A stretch of DNA of 64,000 nucleotides, from the NCBI RefSeq assembly GCF_000801315.1, contig NZ_CP010054.1, positions 3,162,001 to 3,226,000 of the forward strand, written 5' to 3'. The position numbers and the translations under genes are program-made. The DNA is from Hymenobacter sp. DG25B (lineage in GTDB: Bacteria; Bacteroidota; Bacteroidia; Cytophagales; Hymenobacteraceae). This document shows, piece by piece, positions 50,027 to 58,423 of the stretch (its first letter is position 1; the number at the start of each line of letters is the position of its first letter). The notes under the pieces were generated by a model. It was given only the letters and a program-made list of their open reading frames with translations. It made no database searches and was not told the origin of the DNA.

Positions 50027-50371
50027 CTAGCGGTTGAAGATCACCTCGCCGATGTAGGAGCCTTCGGTTACCAAGGCAACCAGCAACCAAACCAGCAGCG
50101 CCATCGGAATCAGGATAGTCCAGATCAGGCCTTTGGTTTCATGCTTCAGGTGCATGAACTCGCCTACAATGAAGAAGGCTTTCAGAATAGTCATCACAAT
50201 GAAGATGCTGTTCTTGAGCGTTGCCATGGTGTGTGGCAGAGCAAAAGCAATAGCAAATTCGAGTGTGGTGATGCCCACGATCCACGCCAGAGCAATAAAG
50301 ATGGGGCGCGTGTTGGGCTTGGCGTGATGTGCTTCTACCGAGGGGTCGAAATTTTGAGCAGATTGAGCCAT
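50027..50371 (-). CDS. Cytochrome c oxidase subunit IV family protein
   Basis: The 114-residue protein has three membrane helices (FIALAWIVGITTLEFAIAF; FIVMTILKAFFIVGEFMHL; LIWTILIPMALLVWLLVALV) and a Lys-His-Glu stretch (MHLKHETKG) between the last two. This matches the prokaryotic subunit IV family, which stabilises the oxidase core. It follows the subunit III gene, with about 100 nt in between occupied by an inverted repeat. Confidence 0.88.
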   Translation of the reverse strand: MAQSAQNFDPSVEAHHAKPNTRPIFIALAWIVGITTLEFAIAFALPHTMATLKNSIFIVMTILKAFFIVGEFMHLKHETKGLIWTILIPMALLVWLLVALVTEGSYIGEVIFNR

Positions 50372-50391
50372 AGGGGCTGTGATATGGTGAA

Positions 50392-50473
50392 ATAGTGAGT
50401 GGTGATTTGTATTAAACAGTAAGCCTCAGGCTATTGAGCTCACCATTTCACAAACTCATCCTTTCACAAATCA
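50392..50473. repeat. Intergenic inverted repeat, GTGAAATAGTGAG family
   Basis: Left arm about 50392-50411 (ATATGGTGAAATAGTGAG region) and right arm about 50440-50473 (CTCACCATTTCACAAACTC) are imperfect reverse complements. The right edge runs into the subunit III stop codon. Same family as 14891-15050. It lies inside the cox operon. Confidence 0.68.
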
Positions 50474-51241
50474 AATGAGATAGAAGAAAGTGAAGACGAA
50501 TACCCACACCAGATCCACAAAGTGCCAGTACAGGCCAATCTTCTCCACCATTTCGTAGTGACCACGCTTGTGGAAGGTGCCGTTGGTGGTGGCAATAAAG
50601 CACCAGATCAGAAGGCAAACGCCCGAGAATACGTGGAAACCGTGGAAGCCGGTGATAAAGAAGAACAGGTCAGCAAAAAGTACCGGGCCGTATTCATTCT
50701 GCGTGAGGGAAGCACCAAAAATCGTGCTGCCGTCTACCATCTTCAGGCCATGCTCGCTGCCGGTGATGAAGTGATGCCACTCCCACGCCTGGCAGCTGAT
50801 GAACATGCTACCAAACAGGATAGTCCACAACAGCCACTTCTGCACATCGTTCTTGTCCATGCGGTGGCCGGCTTCTACGGCCAGTACCATCGTTACCGAC
50901 GAGAAAATCAGGATCATGGTCATCAGGGCCACGAAGGCCAGCGGGATGTCCATGCCGTGCAGGCCGGGGAAAGAATTAAATACCTTTTCCGGAATGGGCC
51001 AATAGGCCGTAGAGAAGGAAAAATCCTTCGGCGCGCCAACGTAAGCCAGGTGGCGCTGGCGCATCAGACCATACGTGGTCAGGAAAGCCGCGAACGTGAA
51101 AGCATCCGTCAGCAGGAAGAACCACATCATCAGCTTGCCATAGCTAGCCTTGAATGGTTCGTTGCCTCCGTCCCAGGAACCGCTGCGGGGCTCAGGCAGG
51201 GCAGCAGCCGGAATGGTCTGTGTCGTGGTTGTGGTGGACAT
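50471..51241 (-). CDS. Cytochrome c oxidase subunit III
   Basis: The 256-residue protein has a Thr-rich cytosolic start (MSTTTTTQTIP) and seven-helix-type hydrophobicity, with the subunit III signatures YGKLMMWFFLLTDAFTF, GSMFISCQAWEWHHFI, FFFITGFHGFHVFSGVCLL, and HYEMVEKIGLYWHFVDLVWV at the C-terminus. His and Glu residues near the membrane surface are conserved. It should contribute to proton uptake stability of the oxidase. It follows a second, shorter subunit III homologue by 21 nt. Confidence 0.93.
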   Translation of the reverse strand: MSTTTTTQTIPAAALPEPRSGSWDGGNEPFKASYGKLMMWFFLLTDAFTFAAFLTTYGLMRQRHLAYVGAPKDFSFSTAYWPIPEKVFNSFPGLHGMDIPLAFVALMTMILIFSSVTMVLAVEAGHRMDKNDVQKWLLWTILFGSMFISCQAWEWHHFITGSEHGLKMVDGSTIFGASLTQNEYGPVLFADLFFFITGFHGFHVFSGVCLLIWCFIATTNGTFHKRGHYEMVEKIGLYWHFVDLVWVFVFTFFYLI

Positions 51242-51262
51242 TGCGTGCGTGGTAAGTCGAAA

Positions 51263-51853
51263 TCAGTGGTTCAAAAGTAGGAACAAATACAGGTACAACC
51301 AAAGCCCCCCCAGGAAGTGCCAAAAGATGGTTACATTCCCAATGGAGAGCATCTGGCGCGAATGCACCTGATAGTTAAAGGCTTTACGCAATACTTTGAG
51401 CAGAAAAATCAGGCCGAACAGCAGGTGAAAAGCGTGTACGCCCATCAGCACATACAAGAAAGAGCCCGATGGATTAGCATCAACGCCGCCAAAGTGAATC
51501 TTGTTACGTACCAGCTCACCCCACACGTTGTACTGCCCGGCCACAAATACCAGGCCCAGGGCTATGGTCAGCAGCAGCCCCAGCTTTACACTCTTCAGGT
51601 TGTCTTTTTTGGCTGAAAAGTAAGCCCACTGTACCGTAGCGCTGCTCAGCAGAATAATCAGGGTATTGGTGAGCAGGCTGGCGGGCAGGGCAAACTCCAG
51701 CCAGTTGCCTTCATCCCGGCGCACAATATAGGCACTGGTGTACGCCGCAAAAATCATGGTGCTACTGACCATCATCAGCCACAGCAACAGACGCAGCGGG
51801 TGCATACCGGTGCCGGGTTCTTTATCGGTGAGGGGTTCAACAGAAGAATACAT
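51263..51853 (-). CDS. Second heme-copper oxidase subunit III family protein
   Basis: The 196-residue protein has five predicted helices, starting LLLWLMMVSSTMIFAAYTSAYIV and including LKLGLLLTIALGLVFVAG-type segments, YVLMGVHAFHLLFGLIFLL and VTIFWHFLGGLWLYLYLFLL. HAFHLLFG and FWHFLGGLW are the subunit III signatures. It is shorter than the neighbouring paralogue and lacks the two extra helices. Tandem subunit III-type genes are common in Bacteroidota cox clusters. Both are on the same transcript. Confidence 0.88.
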   Translation of the reverse strand: MYSSVEPLTDKEPGTGMHPLRLLLWLMMVSSTMIFAAYTSAYIVRRDEGNWLEFALPASLLTNTLIILLSSATVQWAYFSAKKDNLKSVKLGLLLTIALGLVFVAGQYNVWGELVRNKIHFGGVDANPSGSFLYVLMGVHAFHLLFGLIFLLKVLRKAFNYQVHSRQMLSIGNVTIFWHFLGGLWLYLYLFLLLNH

Positions 51854-51941
51854 ATGCTTTTTCAGTTACTGGATTAAGAGTAGGTGAGCCTTTTGCGCTT
51901 TTATAACACGAGCTTCTCTCCCACTATTACAACCTGCTTTA

Positions 51942-52799
51942 CTACATTTTGATTTTATCCATTACCAAGGCTATCTGCACAATGGGCAGATACAGGAATG
52001 AGCCGAACATGATGCGCATGGCCGCTTTTTTACTCACGGTGCGCATCAGGTAAAAAGTCTGCATCAGGAACAGCACGCCGCAGATAGCCGCCACCATAGG
52101 GTAGGTGGTATTGGTCATGCCAAAGTAAAACGGCAGCAAACTCAGCGGAATCAGGACTAGGGTATAAGTCATGATTTGCATGGCCGTGCGCAGGTCTTTA
52201 GCTCCCGGGGTGGGTAGCATTTTAAAGCCGGCTTTCTTATAGTCATCATCCAGCACCCAGGCAATGGCCCAGAAGTGCGGAAACTGCCACATAAACTGAA
52301 TGGCAAACAGAATCCAGCCTTCGGCGCTCAGCACTCCGGTAGCCGCTACCCAGCCAATGAGCGGGGGCATTCCGCCAGGTATGGCGCCAACGGCCACGCA
52401 AATGGGCGAAATGGTCTTTAGGGGAGTGTAGATGAAGCCATACAGAATCAGCGAAACCAGCGAAAGGGCCGCCGCCAGTGGGTTGAAGAAATAGGTCAGG
52501 ATACCCAGCCCGATAATGCCCATCACGGCCACAAAAGCCCAGGCTTCCGTTATCGACAGCACGCCTTGCGGCAGCGGGCGCTTGGCGGTGCGCTTCATCA
52601 GCTTATCGAGGTCTTTCTCGAAAATCTGATTGATGGTATTGGCGGCGCCCGTTACGGCCAGCCCGCCTAGCATCACCAGCAACGCCCGGCTCCAGTCCAG
52701 CTCCTTTGCTCCCAGCAGGTAGCCAATGGCGCTGGAGAAGGCCACGGTTAGCGAGAGACGGAACTTAAGCAGCTGAAAGAATGCCCTGACTTTAGTCAT
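51942..52799 (-). CDS. ctaB: Heme o synthase (protoheme IX farnesyltransferase)
   Basis: CtaB (CyoE) attaches a farnesyl group to heme b, giving heme o, which CtaA turns into heme a for the oxidase. From ATG 52799 (MTKVRAFFQLLKFRLSLTVA) the protein has 285 residues and about eight membrane segments. The prenyl-diphosphate site NTINQIFEKDLDKLMKRTAKRPLP (split here as NQIFEKDLDKLMKRT and KRPLP) is intact, as is a second region around WVLDDDYKKAGFKMLP. A longer form starting at 52850 is rejected because a -7 box lies there. Confidence 0.95.
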   Translation of the reverse strand: MTKVRAFFQLLKFRLSLTVAFSSAIGYLLGAKELDWSRALLVMLGGLAVTGAANTINQIFEKDLDKLMKRTAKRPLPQGVLSITEAWAFVAVMGIIGLGILTYFFNPLAAALSLVSLILYGFIYTPLKTISPICVAVGAIPGGMPPLIGWVAATGVLSAEGWILFAIQFMWQFPHFWAIAWVLDDDYKKAGFKMLPTPGAKDLRTAMQIMTYTLVLIPLSLLPFYFGMTNTTYPMVAAICGVLFLMQTFYLMRTVSKKAAMRIMFGSFLYLPIVQIALVMDKIKM

Positions 52800-52847
52800 C
52801 AAAAGGAATAACAGAGAAAACGGGAAAACTCCCGCCCGAACGGGCCG

Positions 52848-52855
52848 CAAAGTTA
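52848..52855 (-). promoter_or_regulatory. -7 box for ctaB within the ctaA stop
   Basis: The minus strand reads TAACTTTG. Its first three bases are the ctaA stop codon, and it lies 49 nt upstream of the ctaB ATG. It could give ctaB and the downstream cox genes their own start. Confidence 0.5.
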
Positions 52856-53929
52856 CGCAACAACGCGCGGAATAGTGGCCTGCCCCATCAATTTCGTTGC
52901 CCGCCGGTATATTACCAGCGCCAGAAACTGGACGCCAAACAATACGGTAGCTAGTGTGAGGTGCACCGGCTGCACCGAGGCGGGAAATGCCCAGTATGCC
53001 AGCACAATACCGGCCACAATTTCCGCCAGCAGCACGCTTACCACAGTTATGGCAGCGCGCTGCAGGGGCCGCGAAGGCACAGCGTACAGCCGAAACGCCA
53101 CATACACGTTCAACAGCAGCAATACCGCCGAGAAGGTGCGGTGAAAGCGGAAGGCCCCGCCCAGCTGCTCCACCCAGTTTTCCCGGCCGAGGTACTGCGC
53201 GGCAAAGGCTACAATGTCTATCTGCTCGCGCACCTGCGTGCCCAGTACTATCTGGCCAAAGGTGAGCAAAATAGTCAGCCAGAGCCAGCCCGTGAGGCCT
53301 TGCGCCATGGCCACTGGCGTCGTGTTGGTTTCCTGCTGCGCACGGTTCACAGCGTAAATCAGCATGGCCACAATCAACAGCGCCAGCCCCATATGAATGG
53401 TCACCATAATGGGCAGCAGGTTGGTGGAAACCACCAATGAGCCCAGCCAGCCCTGAACGCCGGTCAGCAGAAAGCTACCCAGCGCCAGCCAGAAAACCAC
53501 CCGGTCCCGGCGCCAGTATGGCAAGGCAAACAATACGGTTAGGAACACCAGTACGCCAATCAGAGCGCCTAATAGCCGGTTTACATATTCAATCCAGGTT
53601 TTGGTGGGATTGAAGTCGGTTTCCAGGTACTGCGTGGGGTGGGCAAAGATGTCGCTGGCTACCTGCCGGAATCCCAGCCGCTCCAGCGTGGCCGCCAGTT
53701 TTTTGTTTTTGGCCACCCGTTGCGCTGTGTATACTTCTTTGTAGTTGGCGGGCAGTTGACTAATGTGCGTAGGCGGCACCCAGGAGCCAAAGCATTTGGG
53801 CCAGTCAGGGCAGCCCATGCCAGAACCGGTACTACGCACTATCCCTCCTACCAGAATCAGCAGGTACACGGCCACCACCGTAAGGATACCAACCACCCGA
53901 AAGCGGCGGCTATAGGCAGGTGTATTCAT
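52853..53929 (-). CDS. ctaA: Heme A synthase (COX15/CtaA)
   Basis: CtaA oxidises the C8 methyl of heme o to a formyl group, completing heme a. The 358-residue protein has eight-helix topology. The family motifs are VYLLILVGGIVRSTGSGMGCPDWPKC (shown as GGIVRSTGSGMGCPDWP), WIEYVNRLLGALIG with a conserved His/Arg region, IMVTIHMGLALLIVAMLIY, FRFHRTFSAVLLLLN and PVHLTLATVLFGVQFLAL. The conserved His residues expected to ligate heme are seen in MVTIHMG, FRFHR and QPVHLT. It is the first gene of the second cox transcript after the ctaD terminator. Confidence 0.94.
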   Translation of the reverse strand: MNTPAYSRRFRVVGILTVVAVYLLILVGGIVRSTGSGMGCPDWPKCFGSWVPPTHISQLPANYKEVYTAQRVAKNKKLAATLERLGFRQVASDIFAHPTQYLETDFNPTKTWIEYVNRLLGALIGVLVFLTVLFALPYWRRDRVVFWLALGSFLLTGVQGWLGSLVVSTNLLPIMVTIHMGLALLIVAMLIYAVNRAQQETNTTPVAMAQGLTGWLWLTILLTFGQIVLGTQVREQIDIVAFAAQYLGRENWVEQLGGAFRFHRTFSAVLLLLNVYVAFRLYAVPSRPLQRAAITVVSVLLAEIVAGIVLAYWAFPASVQPVHLTLATVLFGVQFLALVIYRRATKLMGQATIPRVVA

Positions 53930-54026
53930 AAGAAAAACACTGTTTGGGCCGATGTGACCCAGCTACTTAAACTAAACCACTCGGCAGGAGAAAAAGACGT
54001 CTACGCTGGGGCAAAAGTCCATAAAA

Positions 54027-54058
54027 AAACGGGCCGCCGTAAGTACAGCGGCCCGTTT
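54027..54058 (-). terminator. Terminator after ctaD
   Basis: Stem AAACGGGCCGC/GCGGCCCGTTT with a 10-nt loop, followed on the minus strand by a T7 run. It closes the ACIII-coxB-ctaD transcript and separates it from ctaA. Confidence 0.88.
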
Positions 54059-54082
54059 CTAGGCAATCAGGCCACGAGGCCG

Positions 54083-55942
54083 TTATTCCATTTCACGCTC
54101 GTAAGGCAGGTTGGACGACTGCGTCTGCGAGTATGGGATGTTCTGCGGGATGAAGTCCTCAGCAGCACCGGGCTTGCTATAGTCATAGGGCCAGCGGTAT
54201 ACGGCGGGGATAGCACCAGGCCAGTTGCCGTGGCCGGGCTGAATAGGAGCCGTCCATTCCAGCGTCGTCGAGTTCCACGGATTCTGCGTAGCACGACGGC
54301 CACGGAAGATGCTGTAGAAGAAGTTGAAGAGGAAGATGAACTGCGCAAAGAAGGCCAGAATAGCCGCAATAGAGATAAAGCGGTTCAGGTCGGCAAACTG
54401 CGAGAACATGTCAAAGCCAGTCCAAGCGTAGTAACGACGGGGGAAGCCGGCAATACCTACGTAGTGCATGGGCAGGAACACCAGATACACGCCCAGGAAA
54501 GTAAGCCAGAAGTGCACATAGCCCAGTTTCTCGTCCATCATGCGGCCGAACATCTTGGGGAACCAGTGGTACACACCAGCAAACAGACCGAAGAAGGCCG
54601 AGCTACCCATTACCAGGTGGAAGTGAGCTACCACGAAGTAGGTGTTGTGCATCTGAATATCCAGCGCGGCGTTACCGAGTACGATACCCGTCAGACCACC
54701 CGAGATAAACAACGACACGAAGCCAATGGAGAACAGCATGGCCGAGGTGAAGCGAATGTTACCGCGCCACAACGTAGCCAGCCAGTTAAAGGTCTTCACG
54801 GCCGAAGGCACCGCAATAATCAGCGTCAGGAACATGAAGACCGAGCCAAGGAACGGGTTCATGCCGGTTACGAACATGTGGTGAGCCCACACTACGAACG
54901 ACAGCAACGAAATGCCCAGCAGCGAGCCAATCATAGCGCGGTAGCCGAAAATAGGCTTACGGGCGTTGGTGGCCAGAATTTCGGATACCATACCCATAGC
55001 GGGCATAATAACGATGTATACTTCGGGGTGACCAAGGAACCAGAACAAGTGCTGGAACAGAACAGGTGAACCGCCTACGTTATGCAGCGCCTGACCAGCA
55101 ATGTAGATGTCAGACAGGAAGAAGGACGTACCGAAAGAACGGTCGAAGATCAGCAACAGAGCGGCCGACAGCAGAACCGGGAACGAAAGTAGACCCAGGA
55201 TAGCCGTCAGGAAGAAGGCCCAGATGGTCAGCGGCAGCTTGCTCATGCTCATGCCGCGGGTACGCAGGTTGATAACCGTGGTAATGTAGTTCACACCACC
55301 CAGCAGCTGTGAGGCAATAAACAGCGCCATGGAAACCAGCCAGAGCGTCTGGCCCAGGCCCGAGCCGGGAATGGCCTGGGGCAGCGCCGACAGCGGCGGA
55401 TAGATTGTCCAGCCAGCCGAAGCAGGACCGGTTTCAATGAACAGCGAGATGAACATGATAACGCTGGATACAAAGAAGAACCAGTACGAAAGCATGTTCA
55501 TGAAGCCCGAAGCCATGTCGCGGGCACCAATCTGCAGCGGAATCAGGAAGTTGGAGAACGTACCCGACAAACCGGCCGTCAGCACGAAGAACACCATGAT
55601 AGTGCCATGCATGGTTACCAGTGCCAGATAGAATTCCGGGTTCAGCTTACCGGCTTCAATCCACTTACCCAGGAAAGGCGAGAGCCATTCGAAGGTAGCT
55701 TCCGGCCAGCCGAGTTGCAGACGGAACAGGCTGGAGAGCGTGCCCCCCAGAATAGCCCAGAAAATACCGGTAATGAGGAACTGCTTGGCAATGACTTTGT
55801 GGTCAGTGCTGAAGACATATTTCTCCAGAAAGCTTTGCTCATGATGCTCGTCATGATGCAGGTGCTCGTCGTGTTCGGTGTGCGTCTCGGTTGCCCCGAT
55901 GCCACCTTGCACTTGCGCTTGGGTAGGAAGATTAGCAGCCAT
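54083..55942 (-). CDS. ctaD: Cytochrome c oxidase subunit I
   Basis: Subunit I holds heme a and the heme a3-CuB site where oxygen is reduced. The 619-residue protein has about twelve to fourteen membrane helices. CuB and cross-linked Tyr region: GHPEVYIVIMPAMGMVSE with Glu of the A-type oxidases, WAHHMFVTGM with two CuB His. Heme ligands: HNTYFVVAHFHLVMG. The LPMHYVGIAGFPRRYY signature follows. An N-terminal His/Glu-rich extension (TEHDEHLHHDEHHEQ) may bind metal. It begins 22 nt after coxB and ends at a terminator. Confidence 0.97.
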   Translation of the reverse strand: MAANLPTQAQVQGGIGATETHTEHDEHLHHDEHHEQSFLEKYVFSTDHKVIAKQFLITGIFWAILGGTLSSLFRLQLGWPEATFEWLSPFLGKWIEAGKLNPEFYLALVTMHGTIMVFFVLTAGLSGTFSNFLIPLQIGARDMASGFMNMLSYWFFFVSSVIMFISLFIETGPASAGWTIYPPLSALPQAIPGSGLGQTLWLVSMALFIASQLLGGVNYITTVINLRTRGMSMSKLPLTIWAFFLTAILGLLSFPVLLSAALLLIFDRSFGTSFFLSDIYIAGQALHNVGGSPVLFQHLFWFLGHPEVYIVIMPAMGMVSEILATNARKPIFGYRAMIGSLLGISLLSFVVWAHHMFVTGMNPFLGSVFMFLTLIIAVPSAVKTFNWLATLWRGNIRFTSAMLFSIGFVSLFISGGLTGIVLGNAALDIQMHNTYFVVAHFHLVMGSSAFFGLFAGVYHWFPKMFGRMMDEKLGYVHFWLTFLGVYLVFLPMHYVGIAGFPRRYYAWTGFDMFSQFADLNRFISIAAILAFFAQFIFLFNFFYSIFRGRRATQNPWNSTTLEWTAPIQPGHGNWPGAIPAVYRWPYDYSKPGAAEDFIPQNIPYSQTQSSNLPYEREME

Positions 55943-55964
55943 AAAAGAGCGTGCGATTAAGAAG

Positions 55965-57032
55965 TTACAGCGAAGCCTTGGCGGCAGGAACTACGACAGC
56001 GGCCGCCGGGGCAGCTACTGGTTCAACCAGGTTGCCAGCCTTCTGTTTAAAGGTAGCCAGTAAATCCGGGTTCTGAGAAGAGAAGGACTGTTGTTTAGCA
56101 AACCACGCAACGTAGTCATCTGGTTCATCTACCACAATAGCCAGTTTCATGGCGAAGTGGCCACGGCCGCAAATCTGATTGCAGGCCAACTCGTAGTTGA
56201 AAGCCGGGTTGCCCAACTGCGCACGCATCTCATCCGTGGTTTTGGTAGGCGTAAACCAGAACTTGGTTGGCATACCAGGTACGGCATACATCTGCACGCG
56301 GAAGTGCGGCATATAAACAGCGTGCAGCACGTCGCGGGAGCGGATTTTCAGCAATACCGGGTGGCCCTTGGGCACGTGAATCTCACCGGCCACAAAGTCA
56401 TCCAGACTGGCCTGATCATTCAGGTCAAAGCCAAATTCGTTGGTGGCGTCAATCAAGCGGTAGTTTACCACGCCCAGTTTCTGGTCGCGGCCCGGGTAGC
56501 GCACCAGCCAGTTAAACTGCTTGCCCATGATTTCCAGCACTACGGCATCTTTGGGAGCCGGGCCCGTGATTTTAGACCACTCTTTCCAGCCAGCGAAAAC
56601 CAGACCGGCCATTACGATGGCGGGAATCAGCGTCCAGATAATTTCAATCTTGTTGTTGTGCGGGAAAAAGAAAGCGCGGCGGCCTTCTTTGTGCTGGTAC
56701 TTGTAGGAGTACACAAACAGCGCAACCTGCGTAATCACGAACACGATGCCCAGAATGATCATCGTAGTCCAGAACATGCGCTCGGTGGCGTGGCCGTGAA
56801 CTGAGGCAATGGGTGGGTTCATCTTATCAAAGCTGTCGATGAACGACCAGGCAAAGGCCGCCCCACCCAGGACCATGAAAAGAATCATCAGAATACCATT
56901 CACGCGGTTGCTCATGCCCACATCGCGCACAAAGCTTCCCGAGAAAATAGAGGTCAGGATCTGGAGGCGGAACAGCAGGCCGAACACGACCAACAGCAAC
57001 ACCAGTACCAGCAGAATACCAAGAACTGTCAT
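55965..57032 (-). CDS. coxB: Cytochrome c oxidase subunit II
   Basis: Subunit II takes electrons from cytochrome c into the CuA centre. The 355-residue protein begins with a membrane helix (VLGILLVLVLLLVVFGLLF) and further helices (GILMILFMVLGGAAFAWSF; FWTTMIILGIVFVITQVALF). The C-terminal periplasmic cupredoxin domain contains the CuA ligands HAVYMPHFRVQ and ACNQICGRGHFAM (Cys, Cys, His, Met). There is no fused cytochrome c domain, so it is aa3 rather than caa3 type. An Ala/Val-rich tail ends the protein. An extra N-terminal helix compared with standard subunit II is seen in this phylum. Confidence 0.95.
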   Translation of the reverse strand: MTVLGILLVLVLLLVVFGLLFRLQILTSIFSGSFVRDVGMSNRVNGILMILFMVLGGAAFAWSFIDSFDKMNPPIASVHGHATERMFWTTMIILGIVFVITQVALFVYSYKYQHKEGRRAFFFPHNNKIEIIWTLIPAIVMAGLVFAGWKEWSKITGPAPKDAVVLEIMGKQFNWLVRYPGRDQKLGVVNYRLIDATNEFGFDLNDQASLDDFVAGEIHVPKGHPVLLKIRSRDVLHAVYMPHFRVQMYAVPGMPTKFWFTPTKTTDEMRAQLGNPAFNYELACNQICGRGHFAMKLAIVVDEPDDYVAWFAKQQSFSSQNPDLLATFKQKAGNLVEPVAAPAAAVVVPAAKASL

Positions 57033-57050
57033 GGTTTAAGGAGTTAGAAG

Positions 57051-57110
57051 CTAACAACTGGGAGGCAGAAGCCGGTGTAAACCGTTGGCTTCCAGCTCCC
57101 AGCTGCTAAA
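57051..57110. repeat. Intergenic inverted repeat, GCTGGGAGCTGGAAGCC family
   Basis: Left arm CTAACAACTGGGAGGCAGAAGCC (57051-57073, given here in parts: CTAACAACTGGGAGG and CAGAAGCC) pairs imperfectly with 57087-57110. It fills the spacer between the actF stop and the coxB start, inside the operon. Confidence 0.65.
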
Positions 57111-57112
57111 AA

Positions 57113-58417
57113 TTAGGTGGTATGGTGTACGCTTTCGTCCAGGAACGGGTGGTGTACCGGAACCAGCGAAGCTTGTGACAAACGCTTGGTAAATAACATC
57201 AGGAAGGCACCCAGGAAAATCAGGGCCACGCCAATCTCGATGATGAATCCACTATCCCCCTTCATGGTTGCCGGCATAAACATCAGATAGAAGTCTGACC
57301 AGTGACCGATGATAACGGCAATGCAGACAATTTTCAGCATGATCATCTGACGCTTGGCATCCCTGGTCATTAGAACAAGGAAGGGGAAAGCAAAGTTTAT
57401 CAGCAGGTTGAAGAAGAAAATCCAGGTATACTGGCCGTTGAAGCCACCCAGGCGCTGGTTGTAGTAAACGGCTTCTTCAGGAAGGTTAGCGTACCAGATC
57501 AACATAAACTGGGAGAACCATACATAGGTCCAGAAGATGCTGAAGCCGAAGATGAACTTGCCCAGGTCGTGCAGGTGGCTGGCGTTCAGGAAACGCAGGT
57601 AGCCGGCCTGCTTCAGGTAGATAGCCGTGAGCGTAGTAGCGGCAATACCCGTAACCCACCAGGAAGCAAATACATACCAGCCGAACATGGTGCTGAACCA
57701 GTGTACGTCCACGGACATCACCCAGTCCCAAGCCGACATCGACGAGGAAACGGCATACAGCACCAGGAACAGGGCCGATACATTGATGCTCTTATGAAAG
57801 TACTCCGTGCCGCCATTGAGGTCCTCTGCTAAAGACAGCTTGCGCAGCTGCTGGGAGAAAAACCACCAGATGCCCAGGTAAACCAGCATGCGGATTACAT
57901 AGAAAGGCATGTTCAGGAACCCACTCTTGCCAGCAATAATAGCATCGTAGTGCTCCGACTTGGGGTCCATGATGCCTTCGTGCGTCCAGTGGAACAGGTC
58001 ATGACGACCCAGGAAGAACACTACTACCATAATAATAGCACCGGGAAGAATCCAGGCGCTCATGGCCTCGTTGATGCGCTTAATCAATACTGACCAGCCA
58101 GCATACGACACGTATTGCAGGGCCACGAAGAACGTACCAATGGCGGATACCCCTACAAAGAATACGTTGCTATGCCAAATACTTACAATTAGGCGCTTCA
58201 GCCAGATGGGAGAACCCTCGGCCTGGGCGTGCCCGGCTCCGTGCGCGGCAGCACCAGCAGCTTCGTGATGCGCCCCTATACCCATGGCAGACAGAATCAG
58301 ACCAATAGCCAGCAGAAGCACGCCGGCAACTAAGATCAGGAGGAACTTTCTATTCGTGCGCGGCGACACCTCCAGGTATTCAGCCGTGGCGCTTTCGTAA
58401 TGCGTCAGAGTTGCCAT
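57113..58417 (-). CDS. actF: Alternative Complex III subunit ActF (quinol:cytochrome c oxidoreductase membrane subunit)
   Basis: ACIII oxidises menaquinol and reduces a cytochrome c, replacing the bc1 complex. The 434-residue protein has about ten membrane helices and resembles ActF/NrfD-type subunits: WHSNVFFVGVSAIGTFFVALQYVSYAGWSV, FLGRHDLFHWTH, FYVIRMLVYLGIWWFFSQQL, SAWDWVMSVDVHWFSTMFG and FWTYVWFSQFMLIWYANLPEE. The N-terminal part has a Gly/His/Ala-rich loop. It lies 6 nt after actE and is followed by coxB. Confidence 0.93.
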   Translation of the reverse strand: MATLTHYESATAEYLEVSPRTNRKFLLILVAGVLLLAIGLILSAMGIGAHHEAAGAAAHGAGHAQAEGSPIWLKRLIVSIWHSNVFFVGVSAIGTFFVALQYVSYAGWSVLIKRINEAMSAWILPGAIIMVVVFFLGRHDLFHWTHEGIMDPKSEHYDAIIAGKSGFLNMPFYVIRMLVYLGIWWFFSQQLRKLSLAEDLNGGTEYFHKSINVSALFLVLYAVSSSMSAWDWVMSVDVHWFSTMFGWYVFASWWVTGIAATTLTAIYLKQAGYLRFLNASHLHDLGKFIFGFSIFWTYVWFSQFMLIWYANLPEEAVYYNQRLGGFNGQYTWIFFFNLLINFAFPFLVLMTRDAKRQMIMLKIVCIAVIIGHWSDFYLMFMPATMKGDSGFIIEIGVALIFLGAFLMLFTKRLSQASLVPVHHPFLDESVHHTT

Positions 58418-58423
58418 AGTGGA

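Noticed and set aside
53639..55069. Open frame of 476 codons on the plus strand across ctaA and ctaD
   Set aside because: It spans two well-conserved minus-strand genes and the terminator between them, with no protein-like pattern.
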